From contig CAJUKA010000015.1 of assembly GCA_910586585.1 (NCBI GenBank), forward strand, positions 1 to 64,000: a stretch of DNA of 64,000 bases. Reading direction: 5' to 3'. The notes beneath the pieces are model-generated. The model was not told where the DNA came from, ran no database searches, and was given only the letters and a program-made list of their open reading frames with translations. The DNA is from an uncultured Lachnospiraceae bacterium. GTDB taxonomy: Bacteria; Bacillota; Clostridia; Lachnospirales; Lachnospiraceae. How positions within the stretch are numbered: position 1 is the stretch's first letter; each line of letters begins with the position of its first letter. Of this stretch, positions 24,885-32,866 are shown in pieces. The translations under genes were made by a program, and so were the position numbers.

Positions 24885-26636
24885 ATGGTAGTACAGCACA
24901 ATATGCAGGCGTTGAACGCCAACAGAATGTTAGGAATTACAACGGGAAGGGCTGGAGATTCTACAGAGAAGCTTTCTAGCGGATATCGTATTAACCGTGC
25001 AGCAGACGATGCGGCAGGCCTTGCTATTTCGGAGAAAATGAGAAAGCAGATTAGAGGTCTTACACAGGCATCTTCCAATGCAGAGGATGGTATATCTTGT
25101 GTGCAAACCGCAGAAGGAGCGATGGCAGAGGTTCAAGATATGCTTCAGAGAATGAATGAGCTTTGCGTACAGGCAGCGAACGGAACGAATTCAAAATCAG
25201 ACCGTGAGTATATTCAGGATGAAATTGACCAACTTGTAACGGAGATTGACAGAGTTGCAGAGACAACAAAGTTCAACGAAACCTATCTGCTTAAGGGTGA
25301 TAGTACAAAAGCAACAAAAAATTCATATGTTACAAATTATTCAATGACATGGACAAGAAATACTGTGGCAAATAATGTGCCAAATCCAGTCACCTACAAA
25401 ATGAATTATATTGGCGTGAATAATATTTATATAACATCTGCTTCTATATATGGCTCCAATACCAATATATCCTATACAGGACACAAAGTAGGAACTGGTT
25501 CTGATATCACACCATATCTGTCAAAGGATACAGCGACAACAGACAATACATATAAGGTTAATTTCAATACTACTTCCTATGTAGCATTTGTTGGTGTTGA
25601 GCTAAATGCACAGCTTGCAAAAGGAGAAAAAGGAAAGGTAGCGTCTGAGGTTGCAGGCGCAGTGGACGGTACGACACCCGATTTGTCTACAGACGGAACT
25701 TCTTCGATTGTCAGAGCAAATAGGGAGCTCTTTATCTATAATGTAGCAAATGAAAATATTACCAGAATTGAAGCGGGAACAGATATGACAAAATATCTGA
25801 ATGATGACCGCACGATTAATAGTGACAAATATAAGCTTGTGGATGTTCTGTATGGTGCAGCAGGCAAGACGGAAATGGTAACAGAGAATACATCTCAAAA
25901 GATCAAGGATAAAGTATTGGGCGGCAATGAGTTTACATGGGGCGATGAATATCTGGAGCATGATGTTTCCATGAATAAGCTGTATGATGCAGATGGAAAG
26001 GAAGTTTCAGGAGTGAAGCTCAACAAGTACTTTGACGAGAATGGTAATTATAAGGGAGGATTGTTTACTACTCCTTTGGCCAGAGCAATCGATCAGGTAT
26101 TTGCAAAAGCAACAGAGGCTTCCTCGAAGTTACAGGGTCTTGGTGACGGCGGAATTAACGGTGGTGTAACGATCAGCAGATATATTACACAGTCTTCTAC
26201 AAAGGTTGCAGCAGATTTGGACGTAAACCTTCATACAGGCGCTGATTCTGACTGGGAAAACAAGATTCAGCTTGCAATCAGCACAATTACAGCGGCAGGA
26301 CTTGGAATTGATAAGATCGCAAGCTGGAATGTTGGAATTGTTGACGAGACAGGGTACAATGCAACCGACGCAATTGATGTAGTAGCAGATGCATTAAAAG
26401 TTGTATCAAAACAGCGTTCTATTCTCGGTGCGATACAGAATCGTCTGGAACATACGATTAAGAACCTCGATAATGTAGTGGAGAATACAACAGAGGCGGA
26501 ATCTAACATTCGTGATACCAATATGGCTGAAGAAATGGTATCTTATTCGAACACAAATATCCTGATGCAGGCGGGTCAGTCAATGCTTGCGCAGGCAAAT
26601 CAGTCAAATCAAGGTGTTCTTAGCTTATTACAATAA
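24885..26636 (+). CDS. fliC: Flagellin 4
   Basis: A 583-residue flagellin, paralogue of flagellin 3. Front: MVVQHNMQALNANRMLG, STEKLSSGYRINRAADDAAG. Back: NIRDTNMAEEMVSYSNTN, NQGVLSLLQ; the usual RDTDMA is RDTNMA here. The middle (~145-460) is extended and related to flagellin 3 (LYDADGKEVSGVKLNKYF). RBS is AAAGGGGAG. Two GT-TPR genes follow, so this flagellin may be their target. It is probably an alternative filament subunit expressed with the late flagellar genes. Confidence 0.95.
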   Translation: MVVQHNMQALNANRMLGITTGRAGDSTEKLSSGYRINRAADDAAGLAISEKMRKQIRGLTQASSNAEDGISCVQTAEGAMAEVQDMLQRMNELCVQAANGTNSKSDREYIQDEIDQLVTEIDRVAETTKFNETYLLKGDSTKATKNSYVTNYSMTWTRNTVANNVPNPVTYKMNYIGVNNIYITSASIYGSNTNISYTGHKVGTGSDITPYLSKDTATTDNTYKVNFNTTSYVAFVGVELNAQLAKGEKGKVASEVAGAVDGTTPDLSTDGTSSIVRANRELFIYNVANENITRIEAGTDMTKYLNDDRTINSDKYKLVDVLYGAAGKTEMVTENTSQKIKDKVLGGNEFTWGDEYLEHDVSMNKLYDADGKEVSGVKLNKYFDENGNYKGGLFTTPLARAIDQVFAKATEASSKLQGLGDGGINGGVTISRYITQSSTKVAADLDVNLHTGADSDWENKIQLAISTITAAGLGIDKIASWNVGIVDETGYNATDAIDVVADALKVVSKQRSILGAIQNRLEHTIKNLDNVVENTTEAESNIRDTNMAEEMVSYSNTNILMQAGQSMLAQANQSNQGVLSLLQ

Positions 26637-26648
26637 ATATAACAAACT

Positions 26649-26678
26649 GAGCAGGAGGAATGTTCTTCTTTCCTGCTC
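26649..26678 (+). terminator. Hairpin after flagellin 4 (related to the dispersed repeat, copy D)
   Basis: GAGCAGGA pairs with TCCTGCTC, with inner GAA/TTC. It is followed by a G/C-rich stretch (CGCGCGTCAGGCGCCCG) reminiscent of the dispersed repeat. Confidence 0.5.
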
Positions 26679-26741
26679 GCGCGTCAGGCGCCCGTCGGCT
26701 TTGCTGCCAATCTTCCTTTGGGTGCCTGCGTGTATGATAGA

Positions 26742-26770
26742 CGCCGCACATTACAAGTGTGCGGCGTTTT
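26742..26770 (+). terminator. Terminator upstream of GT copy 3
   Basis: CGCCGCACA pairs perfectly with TGTGCGGCG, followed by TTTT. With the hairpin at 26649 it makes a double block between flagellin 4 and the downstream glycosyltransferases. Confidence 0.85.
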
Positions 26771-26863
26771 GATGATGGGACATTGTTTTTATGTTAGAGT
26801 TTGTGCCTGTGTGGCGTTCACAAACTTTATATATGCAAAATGCCGCACAGAAATGAGGAAAAA

Positions 26864-27934
26864 ATGTCAAAAATACCGATTTCGGTCTGTATTATTGCAA
26901 AAAATGAGGAAAAGCATATTGAGGAATGCCTCAAAAGGATTAAGCCCTATGGTTTTGAAATCGTCGTTACAGATACTGGGTCTACAGACCGGACAAAAGA
27001 GCTTGCAGCGAAATATGCGGACAAAGTGCTTGATTTTGAGTGGGTGGATGATTTTAGCGCAGCAAGGAATTTTTGTGCAGCGCAGGCGTCAAATAATTGG
27101 ATTCTAAGCTTGGATTGTGATGAGTATGTGAATGAGGCGGATGTAAAAACGATACGGATTCTAATGCAGAAATTTCCCAAACTGACAGGGGTGATACGGT
27201 TAAAAAATTTGGTTTATGACAGTGAAGGAAATCCGGCATATGGAAGTGATGATGTCACACGATTTTACAATCGGAATTTTTATACGTTTGATTTTCCGAT
27301 TCATGAGCAGGTTTGTCAGATTGATTTGTCCAAAAGAGACGAAATTTTGCAATGCTTTGTCCTTCCGATGGAGGTTATTCATCATGGATATGCTTTGACA
27401 CCAGAGGAAATGCAGGCAAAACAGGAACGAAATCTGGAAATGCTGTATAAAAATCTTGAGTCAAACCCCAAAGATCCATATACGTATTTTCAAATTGGGC
27501 AGTCGGAGTTTGTTCTCGGCAACCATGAAAAAGCAATTGAATTCTATGAAAAAGGGATTTCATATCAGCCTCCAATAGAATATGTATATGTGCAGATGAT
27601 GGTGATTTCACTTGCAAAGGCATATGTTAAGGCTGGACGGGAACAGGATGCGCTTAATTTAATGGAGCAGTACTGCAATGTCTGCAATACAGCAAAGTTT
27701 GTTTTTACGTATGCGGGTGTTTTGCTGGATAATGGGAATGTTATCAAGGCGCTTTTGATGTATGTGAAAACAACAACATTGCCGGATGTTGATACATTGG
27801 GAGAAAATCTGATGCACTGCTATCAGCATATTATAGATATTTATTCTGATATGGGAAATATGCAGATGGCAGAACTTTTTATGGATAAATATAAAGCTTG
27901 TATGCGCGAAAAGGAACGCGTAATTAACAGTTGA
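26864..27934 (+). CDS. Glycosyltransferase family 2 with TPR tail, copy 3
   Basis: A 356-residue paralogue of the other GT-TPR proteins, closest in its first 90 residues to copy 1 (MSKIPISVCIIAKNEEKHIE). GT-A motifs: VTDTGSTDRTKELA and LDCDEYVNE; TPR-like segments from ~225 (YFQIGQSEFVLGNHEKAIEF). Predicted to add sugar to flagellin in the cytosol. The start is ATG 26864 with GAGG five bases upstream; the longer frame has no RBS and covers the terminator region. It is followed 34 bases later by copy 4, forming a two-gene operon. Confidence 0.8.
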   Translation: MSKIPISVCIIAKNEEKHIEECLKRIKPYGFEIVVTDTGSTDRTKELAAKYADKVLDFEWVDDFSAARNFCAAQASNNWILSLDCDEYVNEADVKTIRILMQKFPKLTGVIRLKNLVYDSEGNPAYGSDDVTRFYNRNFYTFDFPIHEQVCQIDLSKRDEILQCFVLPMEVIHHGYALTPEEMQAKQERNLEMLYKNLESNPKDPYTYFQIGQSEFVLGNHEKAIEFYEKGISYQPPIEYVYVQMMVISLAKAYVKAGREQDALNLMEQYCNVCNTAKFVFTYAGVLLDNGNVIKALLMYVKTTTLPDVDTLGENLMHCYQHIIDIYSDMGNMQMAELFMDKYKACMREKERVINS

Positions 27935-27968
27935 ACTTGCAGACTTTGAAAGGAGCATGGGTATAAAG

Positions 27969-29036
27969 ATGAAAAAGCTTCCAGTTAGTGTATGTATCAT
28001 AGCAAAAAACGAAGAAAAACACATAGAGGAATGCCTGAAAAGACTAATGCCATATGGTTTTGAGATTATTGTCACAGATACGGGGTCAACTGACAGAACC
28101 GTTGAAATTGCAAAAAAGTATACAGATAATGTATATTTTTTTGAGTGGGTGAATGATTTTAGCGCAGCGAGAAATTTCTGTGCGGAGAAAGCATCAAACA
28201 ACTGGATTCTTGTACTAGACTGTGATGAATATGTAAATAGTATTGATGTGGCGGGAATGCGTATAGGAATGCAGAAATTTGTGCGTATGCTTGGCGAAAT
28301 CAGAATAAAAAGCATCACGCAGAACAGGGGTGAGACAGTTTTTGTGCCAGCGGATGTAAGCCGTTTTTACAACAAAAATTTTTATTATTTTCATTCCCCG
28401 ATTCATGAACAATTGCGTCCAAAGGATCAAAGCAAATGGGACGATCCGGTAGAATGCTTTATGCTTCCTATGGAAGTAATTCACCACGGATACAATTTGT
28501 CTCCTGATGAAATGCTTGAAAAGCAGAAAAGAAATTTGGAATTATTGTATAAAGGATTAGAAGAAAGTCCGGACAATGAATATTTTTATTTTCAGGCGGG
28601 TCAGTCAGAATTTATGCGGGGCGATATTCAGAAGGCGATAGAGCTTTATGAAAAAGGACTGACGCTTGGCGAGTCAACGGAATGTGAATATGTGCGGCTG
28701 ATGATAATGTCCCTTGCAAAAGGGTATGTGAAAACAAAAAGATATGCAGAGGCTGTAGCATTAATGGAGCATTACGCGCCAGAATGTCCCTATGCCCGAT
28801 TTGCGTTTACACATGCCAATGTGCTGCTTGACTGTGGAAATCAGTTAAAGGCGCTTTTGCTGTATATTAAAGCGACTGCAATGCCCGATTCCGATACGCT
28901 TGGAATCAATCTGGGACATTGTTATGAAAGCATTATAAAATTGTATACAGAGATGGGAAATGTGGAGATGGCAGCACTTTTCAAAGAGCGATATGAGGAG
29001 TGCCTGAGAGAAAATGAACGCGTAGTAAACAGTTAG
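27969..29036 (+). CDS. Glycosyltransferase family 2 with TPR tail, copy 4
   Basis: A 355-residue paralogue. Motifs: VSVCIIAKNEEKHIEECL, VTDTGSTDRTVEIA, LDCDEYVNS, then TPR-like helices (YFQAGQSEFMRGDIQKAIEL). ATG 27957 is only one base from AGGAG, so I prefer ATG 27969, which also gives the MKKLPVSV start seen in paralogues; spacing there is 13 bases, longer than usual. The substrate is probably flagellin 4 or another local flagellin. Tandem placement with copy 3 suggests stepwise addition of two sugars, or redundancy. Confidence 0.78.
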   Translation: MKKLPVSVCIIAKNEEKHIEECLKRLMPYGFEIIVTDTGSTDRTVEIAKKYTDNVYFFEWVNDFSAARNFCAEKASNNWILVLDCDEYVNSIDVAGMRIGMQKFVRMLGEIRIKSITQNRGETVFVPADVSRFYNKNFYYFHSPIHEQLRPKDQSKWDDPVECFMLPMEVIHHGYNLSPDEMLEKQKRNLELLYKGLEESPDNEYFYFQAGQSEFMRGDIQKAIELYEKGLTLGESTECEYVRLMIMSLAKGYVKTKRYAEAVALMEHYAPECPYARFAFTHANVLLDCGNQLKALLLYIKATAMPDSDTLGINLGHCYESIIKLYTEMGNVEMAALFKERYEECLRENERVVNS

Positions 29037-29046
29037 AGAATTGCCC

Positions 29047-29096
29047 AAGGGCGTCGAAGGGCCGAAGCCTTAAGAGCCGTCGCGCAGCGACTAAGA
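29047..29096. repeat. 50-bp direct repeat, unit 1
   Basis: Matches unit 2 at 29164 with two mismatches in 50. It contains the small palindrome GTCGC-GCA-GCGAC. It lies 11 bases after GT copy 4. Confidence 0.8.
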
Positions 29097-29163
29097 GAAG
29101 GCACAAAGACGCAGGAGAATAATTTTCATGAGAAAAAATGCGAATGAAAATTAATCTCGTAAG

Positions 29164-29213
29164 AAGGGCGTCGAAGAGCCGAAGACTTAAGAGCCGTCGC
29201 GCAGCGACTAAGA
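29164..29213. repeat. 50-bp direct repeat, unit 2
   Basis: Second unit, with the same GTCGC-GCA-GCGAC hairpin. It lies just before the ddh RBS (AGGAGG, 29216-29221). Between the units is another hairpin (AATTTTCAT with ATGAAAATT). Confidence 0.8.
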
Positions 29214-29232
29214 ATAGGAGGTATGGGATTAG

Positions 29233-30216
29233 ATGATTCGAATTGGCATTATGGGATATGGAAATCTTGGCAGAGGGATTGAGTGTGCCATAAAACAAAA
29301 TCCAGATATGGAGTTAAAGGCCGTATTTACGCGCCGCGACCCCGAAACAGTTCAGATATTGACAGACAACGTTCCAGTTTATCGTGCAGCAGATGCCATA
29401 AACAGGAAAGACGAGATTGACGTATTGATTCTTTGCGGAGGAAGTGCGACAGACCTTCCAGAACAGACAAAAGAATATGCGAAGTATTTTAATGTTGTAG
29501 ACAGCTTTGATACACATGCAAAAATACCAGAACATTTTGACAATGTGAATAAATCAGCCGTAGAAAGCGATCATATCGCAGTGATATCAGTGGGATGGGA
29601 CCCAGGAATGTTTTCACTTAACCGCCTGTATGCAAATGCAATTCTCCCAAGTGGCAATGACTACACATTCTGGGGAAAAGGCGTAAGCCAAGGCCATTCC
29701 GATGCGATCAGAAGAGTCGAGGGTGTTCAGGATGGCAAACAGTATACCATTCCAGTAGAGAAGGCGCTTGCGTCTGTCAGAAATGGAGAGAATCCCCAAT
29801 TATCTGTTCGGGAAAAGCATACAAGGGAATGCTTTGTAGTGCCAAAACCAGGGGCAGATTTGGATAAAATAACAAAAGAGATTCAGGAAATGCCCAATTA
29901 TTTTGCAGATTATGATACGACAGTGCACTTTATTACACAGGAGGAGCTTGACAGAAATCATGGCGGTATTCCACACGGAGGTTTTGTGATTCGCAGTGGA
30001 AAAACAGGCTGGAACGAAGAAAACAGCCATGTGATTGAATATAGCCTGAAGCTGGATTCCAATCCGGAATTTACAGCGTCAGTTATCGCAGCTTATGCAA
30101 GAGCAGCATTTCGCATGAAAGCCGACGGTTTGAAAGGCTGCAAGACCGTATTTGATATTGCGCCTGCATATCTTTGTGCTATGAGCAATGAACAATTAAG
30201 AGCACAAATGTTATAA
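29233..30216 (+). CDS. ddh: meso-Diaminopimelate D-dehydrogenase
   Basis: A 327-residue NADPH enzyme that makes meso-DAP from tetrahydrodipicolinate and ammonia in one step, feeding peptidoglycan and lysine. The Rossmann fold opens with IGIMGYGNLGRGIE; CGGSATDLPEQ, SVGWDPGMFSLNR and FWGKGVSQGHSDAIRRV are hallmark segments of the family. Length is normal (~325). The start at 29233 has AGGAGG 11 bases upstream. It is followed by a good terminator. It has no obvious link to the flagellar genes beside it. Confidence 0.93.
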   Translation: MIRIGIMGYGNLGRGIECAIKQNPDMELKAVFTRRDPETVQILTDNVPVYRAADAINRKDEIDVLILCGGSATDLPEQTKEYAKYFNVVDSFDTHAKIPEHFDNVNKSAVESDHIAVISVGWDPGMFSLNRLYANAILPSGNDYTFWGKGVSQGHSDAIRRVEGVQDGKQYTIPVEKALASVRNGENPQLSVREKHTRECFVVPKPGADLDKITKEIQEMPNYFADYDTTVHFITQEELDRNHGGIPHGGFVIRSGKTGWNEENSHVIEYSLKLDSNPEFTASVIAAYARAAFRMKADGLKGCKTVFDIAPAYLCAMSNEQLRAQML

Positions 30217-30230
30217 TAATATTTATGATG

Positions 30231-30266
30231 CCCTCGATTTATTTTTATATAGAATCGGGGGTTTTT
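30231..30266 (+). terminator. Terminator after ddh
   Basis: CCCTCGATT pairs with AATCGGGGG (one wobble), followed by T5. Confidence 0.8.
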
Positions 30267-30328
30267 GCTTGCCTGTATTTTCCAAAAGTGATAAAGTGAT
30301 AAGAAACTGAAAGGAAAGAGAACAATTG

Positions 30329-31429
30329 ATGTATAACGAACAGGACTTAGTAAGAATTGCCAAAAGAGAAAATAATACAAAACGAACGTATTTAGTTGCC
30401 AATCGGTTTCAAGGAAAGTATATTGCAGTAAAGCCTTTTCAGGCACTAGAGATGTTTCGGGCGCTTGCCGATATTGTAAAAGATCGGTATAGCCATGAAA
30501 AACTGCTGCTGATTGGTTTTGCAGAGGCGGCGACAGCAGTGGGGGCAGCGGTAGCAATAGCGCTGAAAACAGCTTATATTCAGACAACAAGAGAGCAGAT
30601 TCCAGATGTAGAGTACTTGTATTTTCTGGAGGAACACAGCCACGCAAAAGAACAGAAGCTTGTTAAAGATGATATGGATTCTATCATTGGAGAGATTGAT
30701 AGAATTCTCTTTATTGAAGATGAACTGACAACAGGCAATACAATATTAAATATTGTTAATTTGATACAAAAACAGTATTCTAATAAAATTCAGTTTTCAG
30801 TGGCGTCTTTGCTGAATGGAATGGAAGACACGGCACTGACTACATTTCGGGACAGGAATATCGATCTATTTTGGCTTGCAAAAATAAATCTGGTACCATA
30901 TGCAGCAGAAGCTGCATCTTACAAGACAGATGGTACAATTGTATTGGCGGATAGTGAACGTACTCCTTCCCAGGTACAATATATCAAAATAAATAAGATG
31001 CCAGATACAAGGCGGCTTGTGGACGCAGTTTCGTATGCGGATTCGTGTGAAAAGCTGTACCAAGATATTGCAGCACAGGTAGATTTAAAGGGCAGGGATC
31101 AAATTCTTGTTCTTGGAACGGAAGAGTTCATGTACCCAGCCCTTTTTGTCGCAGAAAGAATAGAAGCACAGGGAAAAACAGTCCAGTTTCATGCGACGGC
31201 AAGAATGCCAGTTGTAGTGAGCAGGGAAGAACACTATCCATTTCATATCCGGTATGAGCTTATAAGCTTATATGATAACAGCAGAACAACATATCTTTAC
31301 GATGTGGGGCAATATGACAAAGTTATTGTAATCACAGATGCGAAAACGGATATGGCGGAAGGTACAGCGACACTGCTCAACGCACTGTCATTGGCTGGAA
31401 ATGAAAATATTGTATTGGTATCGCAATAA
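30329..31429 (+). CDS. Phosphoribosyltransferase-like protein with TRSP-type C-terminus
   Basis: A 366-residue protein. The N-terminal ~200 residues are a type I PRTase-like fold with the PRPP-loop-like motif LFIEDELTTGNTI. The C-terminal ~150 residues (ILVLGTEEFMYPALFVAERI) fit the TRSP domain that accompanies such PRTases. Such genes belong to a biosynthetic set first described in tellurite-resistance/stress operons and proposed to make a nucleoside-like product. The ATG at 30329 is preferred over TTG 30326; RBS is AAGGAAAG. It forms an operon with the next PRTase gene. Other members of the full set (ATP-grasp, HAD, TerD) are absent here. Confidence 0.7.
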   Translation: MYNEQDLVRIAKRENNTKRTYLVANRFQGKYIAVKPFQALEMFRALADIVKDRYSHEKLLLIGFAEAATAVGAAVAIALKTAYIQTTREQIPDVEYLYFLEEHSHAKEQKLVKDDMDSIIGEIDRILFIEDELTTGNTILNIVNLIQKQYSNKIQFSVASLLNGMEDTALTTFRDRNIDLFWLAKINLVPYAAEAASYKTDGTIVLADSERTPSQVQYIKINKMPDTRRLVDAVSYADSCEKLYQDIAAQVDLKGRDQILVLGTEEFMYPALFVAERIEAQGKTVQFHATARMPVVVSREEHYPFHIRYELISLYDNSRTTYLYDVGQYDKVIVITDAKTDMAEGTATLLNALSLAGNENIVLVSQ

Positions 31430-31490
31430 AGTCAAACTGCGTTTTTTAGTGCTATATGGGTCACTAGAGGCGGTGGAATGGAGATTAATT

Positions 31491-32585
31491 ATGAGGAGTT
31501 CATATAAGGAAGAAGATGTGATATTTCTTTTAAAGGATATCACAGGACTTGTGAAGCCACAGTCCGCCAAAGAACGTGAACGGCTGATACAAGCAGGAAA
31601 ACACTATAGTGAAATGCTGCCAATTGAGTATGTGCCATCACAAAAGTATATGGAAGTTTATAGTCAGGTTCTTGAGCGCTATTCAAAACCAACGGCGTTA
31701 GCAATAGGCAGGCTCTGTGATAAATTGATACAGACAAAAGGGGAAAATTTTGTTTTGGTTTCGCTTGCAAGAGCTGGTACACCAATAGGTATCCTGGTAA
31801 AACACTATATACAATGGAAATATCATATAGATGTGCTGCATTATTCCATTTCTATTATAAAAGGAAGAGGAATTGATAAGAATGCAATGAACTACTTATT
31901 GGAACGACATAAACCACAGGAACTTCTTTTTGTGGATGGCTGGACAGGAAAAGGAGCAATTCTGAATGAACTGAAAAAGGCAGTAAAGGCTTATGAGGGT
32001 GTTTCGTCTGATATTGCGGTCGTTGCAGACCCAGCCAATATCACGACGCTATGTGGAACACATGAGGATATTGTGATTCCTAGTTCCTGCCTGAATTGTA
32101 CGGTGTCTGGTCTTGTCAGCAGAACCTTTTTGAGAGAGGATATTATAGGCTCGCACGATTTTCATGGAGCAGTTTATTATGGAGAGCTTGCGGAGGCGGA
32201 TTTATCTTATGAATTTATTGATGCAATAGAACATTGTTTTGAGAGGGATTCCGCGCAGAAGGATAAGGTCTGGGAAACGACGGTGGATGGATGCGGTGCA
32301 GATGAGGCTGCCCAGATTGCAGAAGCATTTCAGGTAAAGGATGTGGGCCTTGTCAAACCTGGAATCGGTGAGACGACACGCGTGCTGCTAAGAAGGGTTC
32401 CGTGGAAAATATTGATTGATAAGCGGTATGAGAAAAGCTTGGAAGTCGAACATATACAAAGGCTTGCAGCAGAAAAGAATGTGACAGTTGAGTATTGTAC
32501 ACTAAAAAATTATAAATGCTGCGGAATTATAGAAGGAGGCGGTACAGATGTTGTTTGGCAAAAAAATACAAAAGAAAATATATGA
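31491..32585 (+). CDS. StiP-like phosphoribosyltransferase with PELOTA-type RNA-binding tail
   Basis: A 364-residue protein. The N-terminal domain has the StiP/PRTase features SLARAGTPIGIL and LLFVDGWTGKGAIL. The C-terminal ~80 residues (GIGETTRVLLRRVPWKILI) match the PELOTA-like RNA-binding domain that closes these proteins. The name cysteine protease StiP used in databases is historical; a PRTase role with a nucleotide substrate is the family inference. The start is ATG 31491 with GGAG upstream; the longer frame overlaps the preceding gene without an RBS. It lies 61 bases after the first PRTase gene and overlaps the next small gene. Confidence 0.72.
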   Translation: MRSSYKEEDVIFLLKDITGLVKPQSAKERERLIQAGKHYSEMLPIEYVPSQKYMEVYSQVLERYSKPTALAIGRLCDKLIQTKGENFVLVSLARAGTPIGILVKHYIQWKYHIDVLHYSISIIKGRGIDKNAMNYLLERHKPQELLFVDGWTGKGAILNELKKAVKAYEGVSSDIAVVADPANITTLCGTHEDIVIPSSCLNCTVSGLVSRTFLREDIIGSHDFHGAVYYGELAEADLSYEFIDAIEHCFERDSAQKDKVWETTVDGCGADEAAQIAEAFQVKDVGLVKPGIGETTRVLLRRVPWKILIDKRYEKSLEVEHIQRLAAEKNVTVEYCTLKNYKCCGIIEGGGTDVVWQKNTKENI

Positions 32586-32760
32586 TAAAGAAAAGGAACA
32601 GCCAATCCTGCGCTGCAGTATCTGTACAGGTGAACAGGTTGCGGGTTTTAAGGATATTAGTACAGGAAGATTTGAGGAAATAATGTTGATTCGAAATGAA
32701 CAGGATTTGGCTGATTTTATGAAAATGTATGGTATCACTACCATTACAAAGGAATACTAG
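32548..32760 (+). CDS. Small conserved-looking protein of the PRTase operon
   Basis: A 70-residue protein that overlaps the StiP-like gene by 38 bases and has its own GGAGG RBS at about 32534. Contents: a basic N-terminus (LFGKKIQKKIYDKEKE), RCSICTGEQVAGFKD with two cysteines, and a helix FEEIMLIRNEQDLADFMKMY. It reads like a real small protein that is widespread in Clostridia, though I cannot name its function. The setting suggests a role with the PRTases, but the overlap may be only genomic economy. Confidence 0.55.
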   Translation: MLFGKKIQKKIYDKEKEQPILRCSICTGEQVAGFKDISTGRFEEIMLIRNEQDLADFMKMYGITTITKEY

Positions 32761-32795
32761 CGTGAAAAGAAATTAGAACTTCTAAGTTTCACGCA

Positions 32796-32823
32796 GGAGA
32801 ATGCCTGAAAAGCGGCATTCTCC
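32796..32823 (+). terminator. Hairpin between the PRTase operon and the aldolase gene
   Basis: GGAGAATGCC pairs perfectly with GGCATTCTCC. Just before it CGTGAAA...TTTCACG makes another stem. There is no T-tract, so its role (attenuator, processing site) is open. Confidence 0.5.
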
Positions 32824-32866
32824 GCACCGATTTGAGTCACAGAAAAGCTGTGGTATGGAGGTTAAT

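Noticed and set aside
26718..27107. 129-residue plus-strand frame overlapping GT copy 3
   Set aside because: Out-of-frame shadow of the glycosyltransferase gene with no RBS and no protein-like pattern.
27659..28318. 219-residue minus-strand frame across GT copies 3 and 4
   Set aside because: Antisense shadow; the same kind of shadow occurs opposite every GT-TPR copy.
32796..32823. Riboswitch or T-box before the aldolase gene
   Set aside because: Only simple hairpins are present; no T-box or known riboswitch core sequence was recognised.
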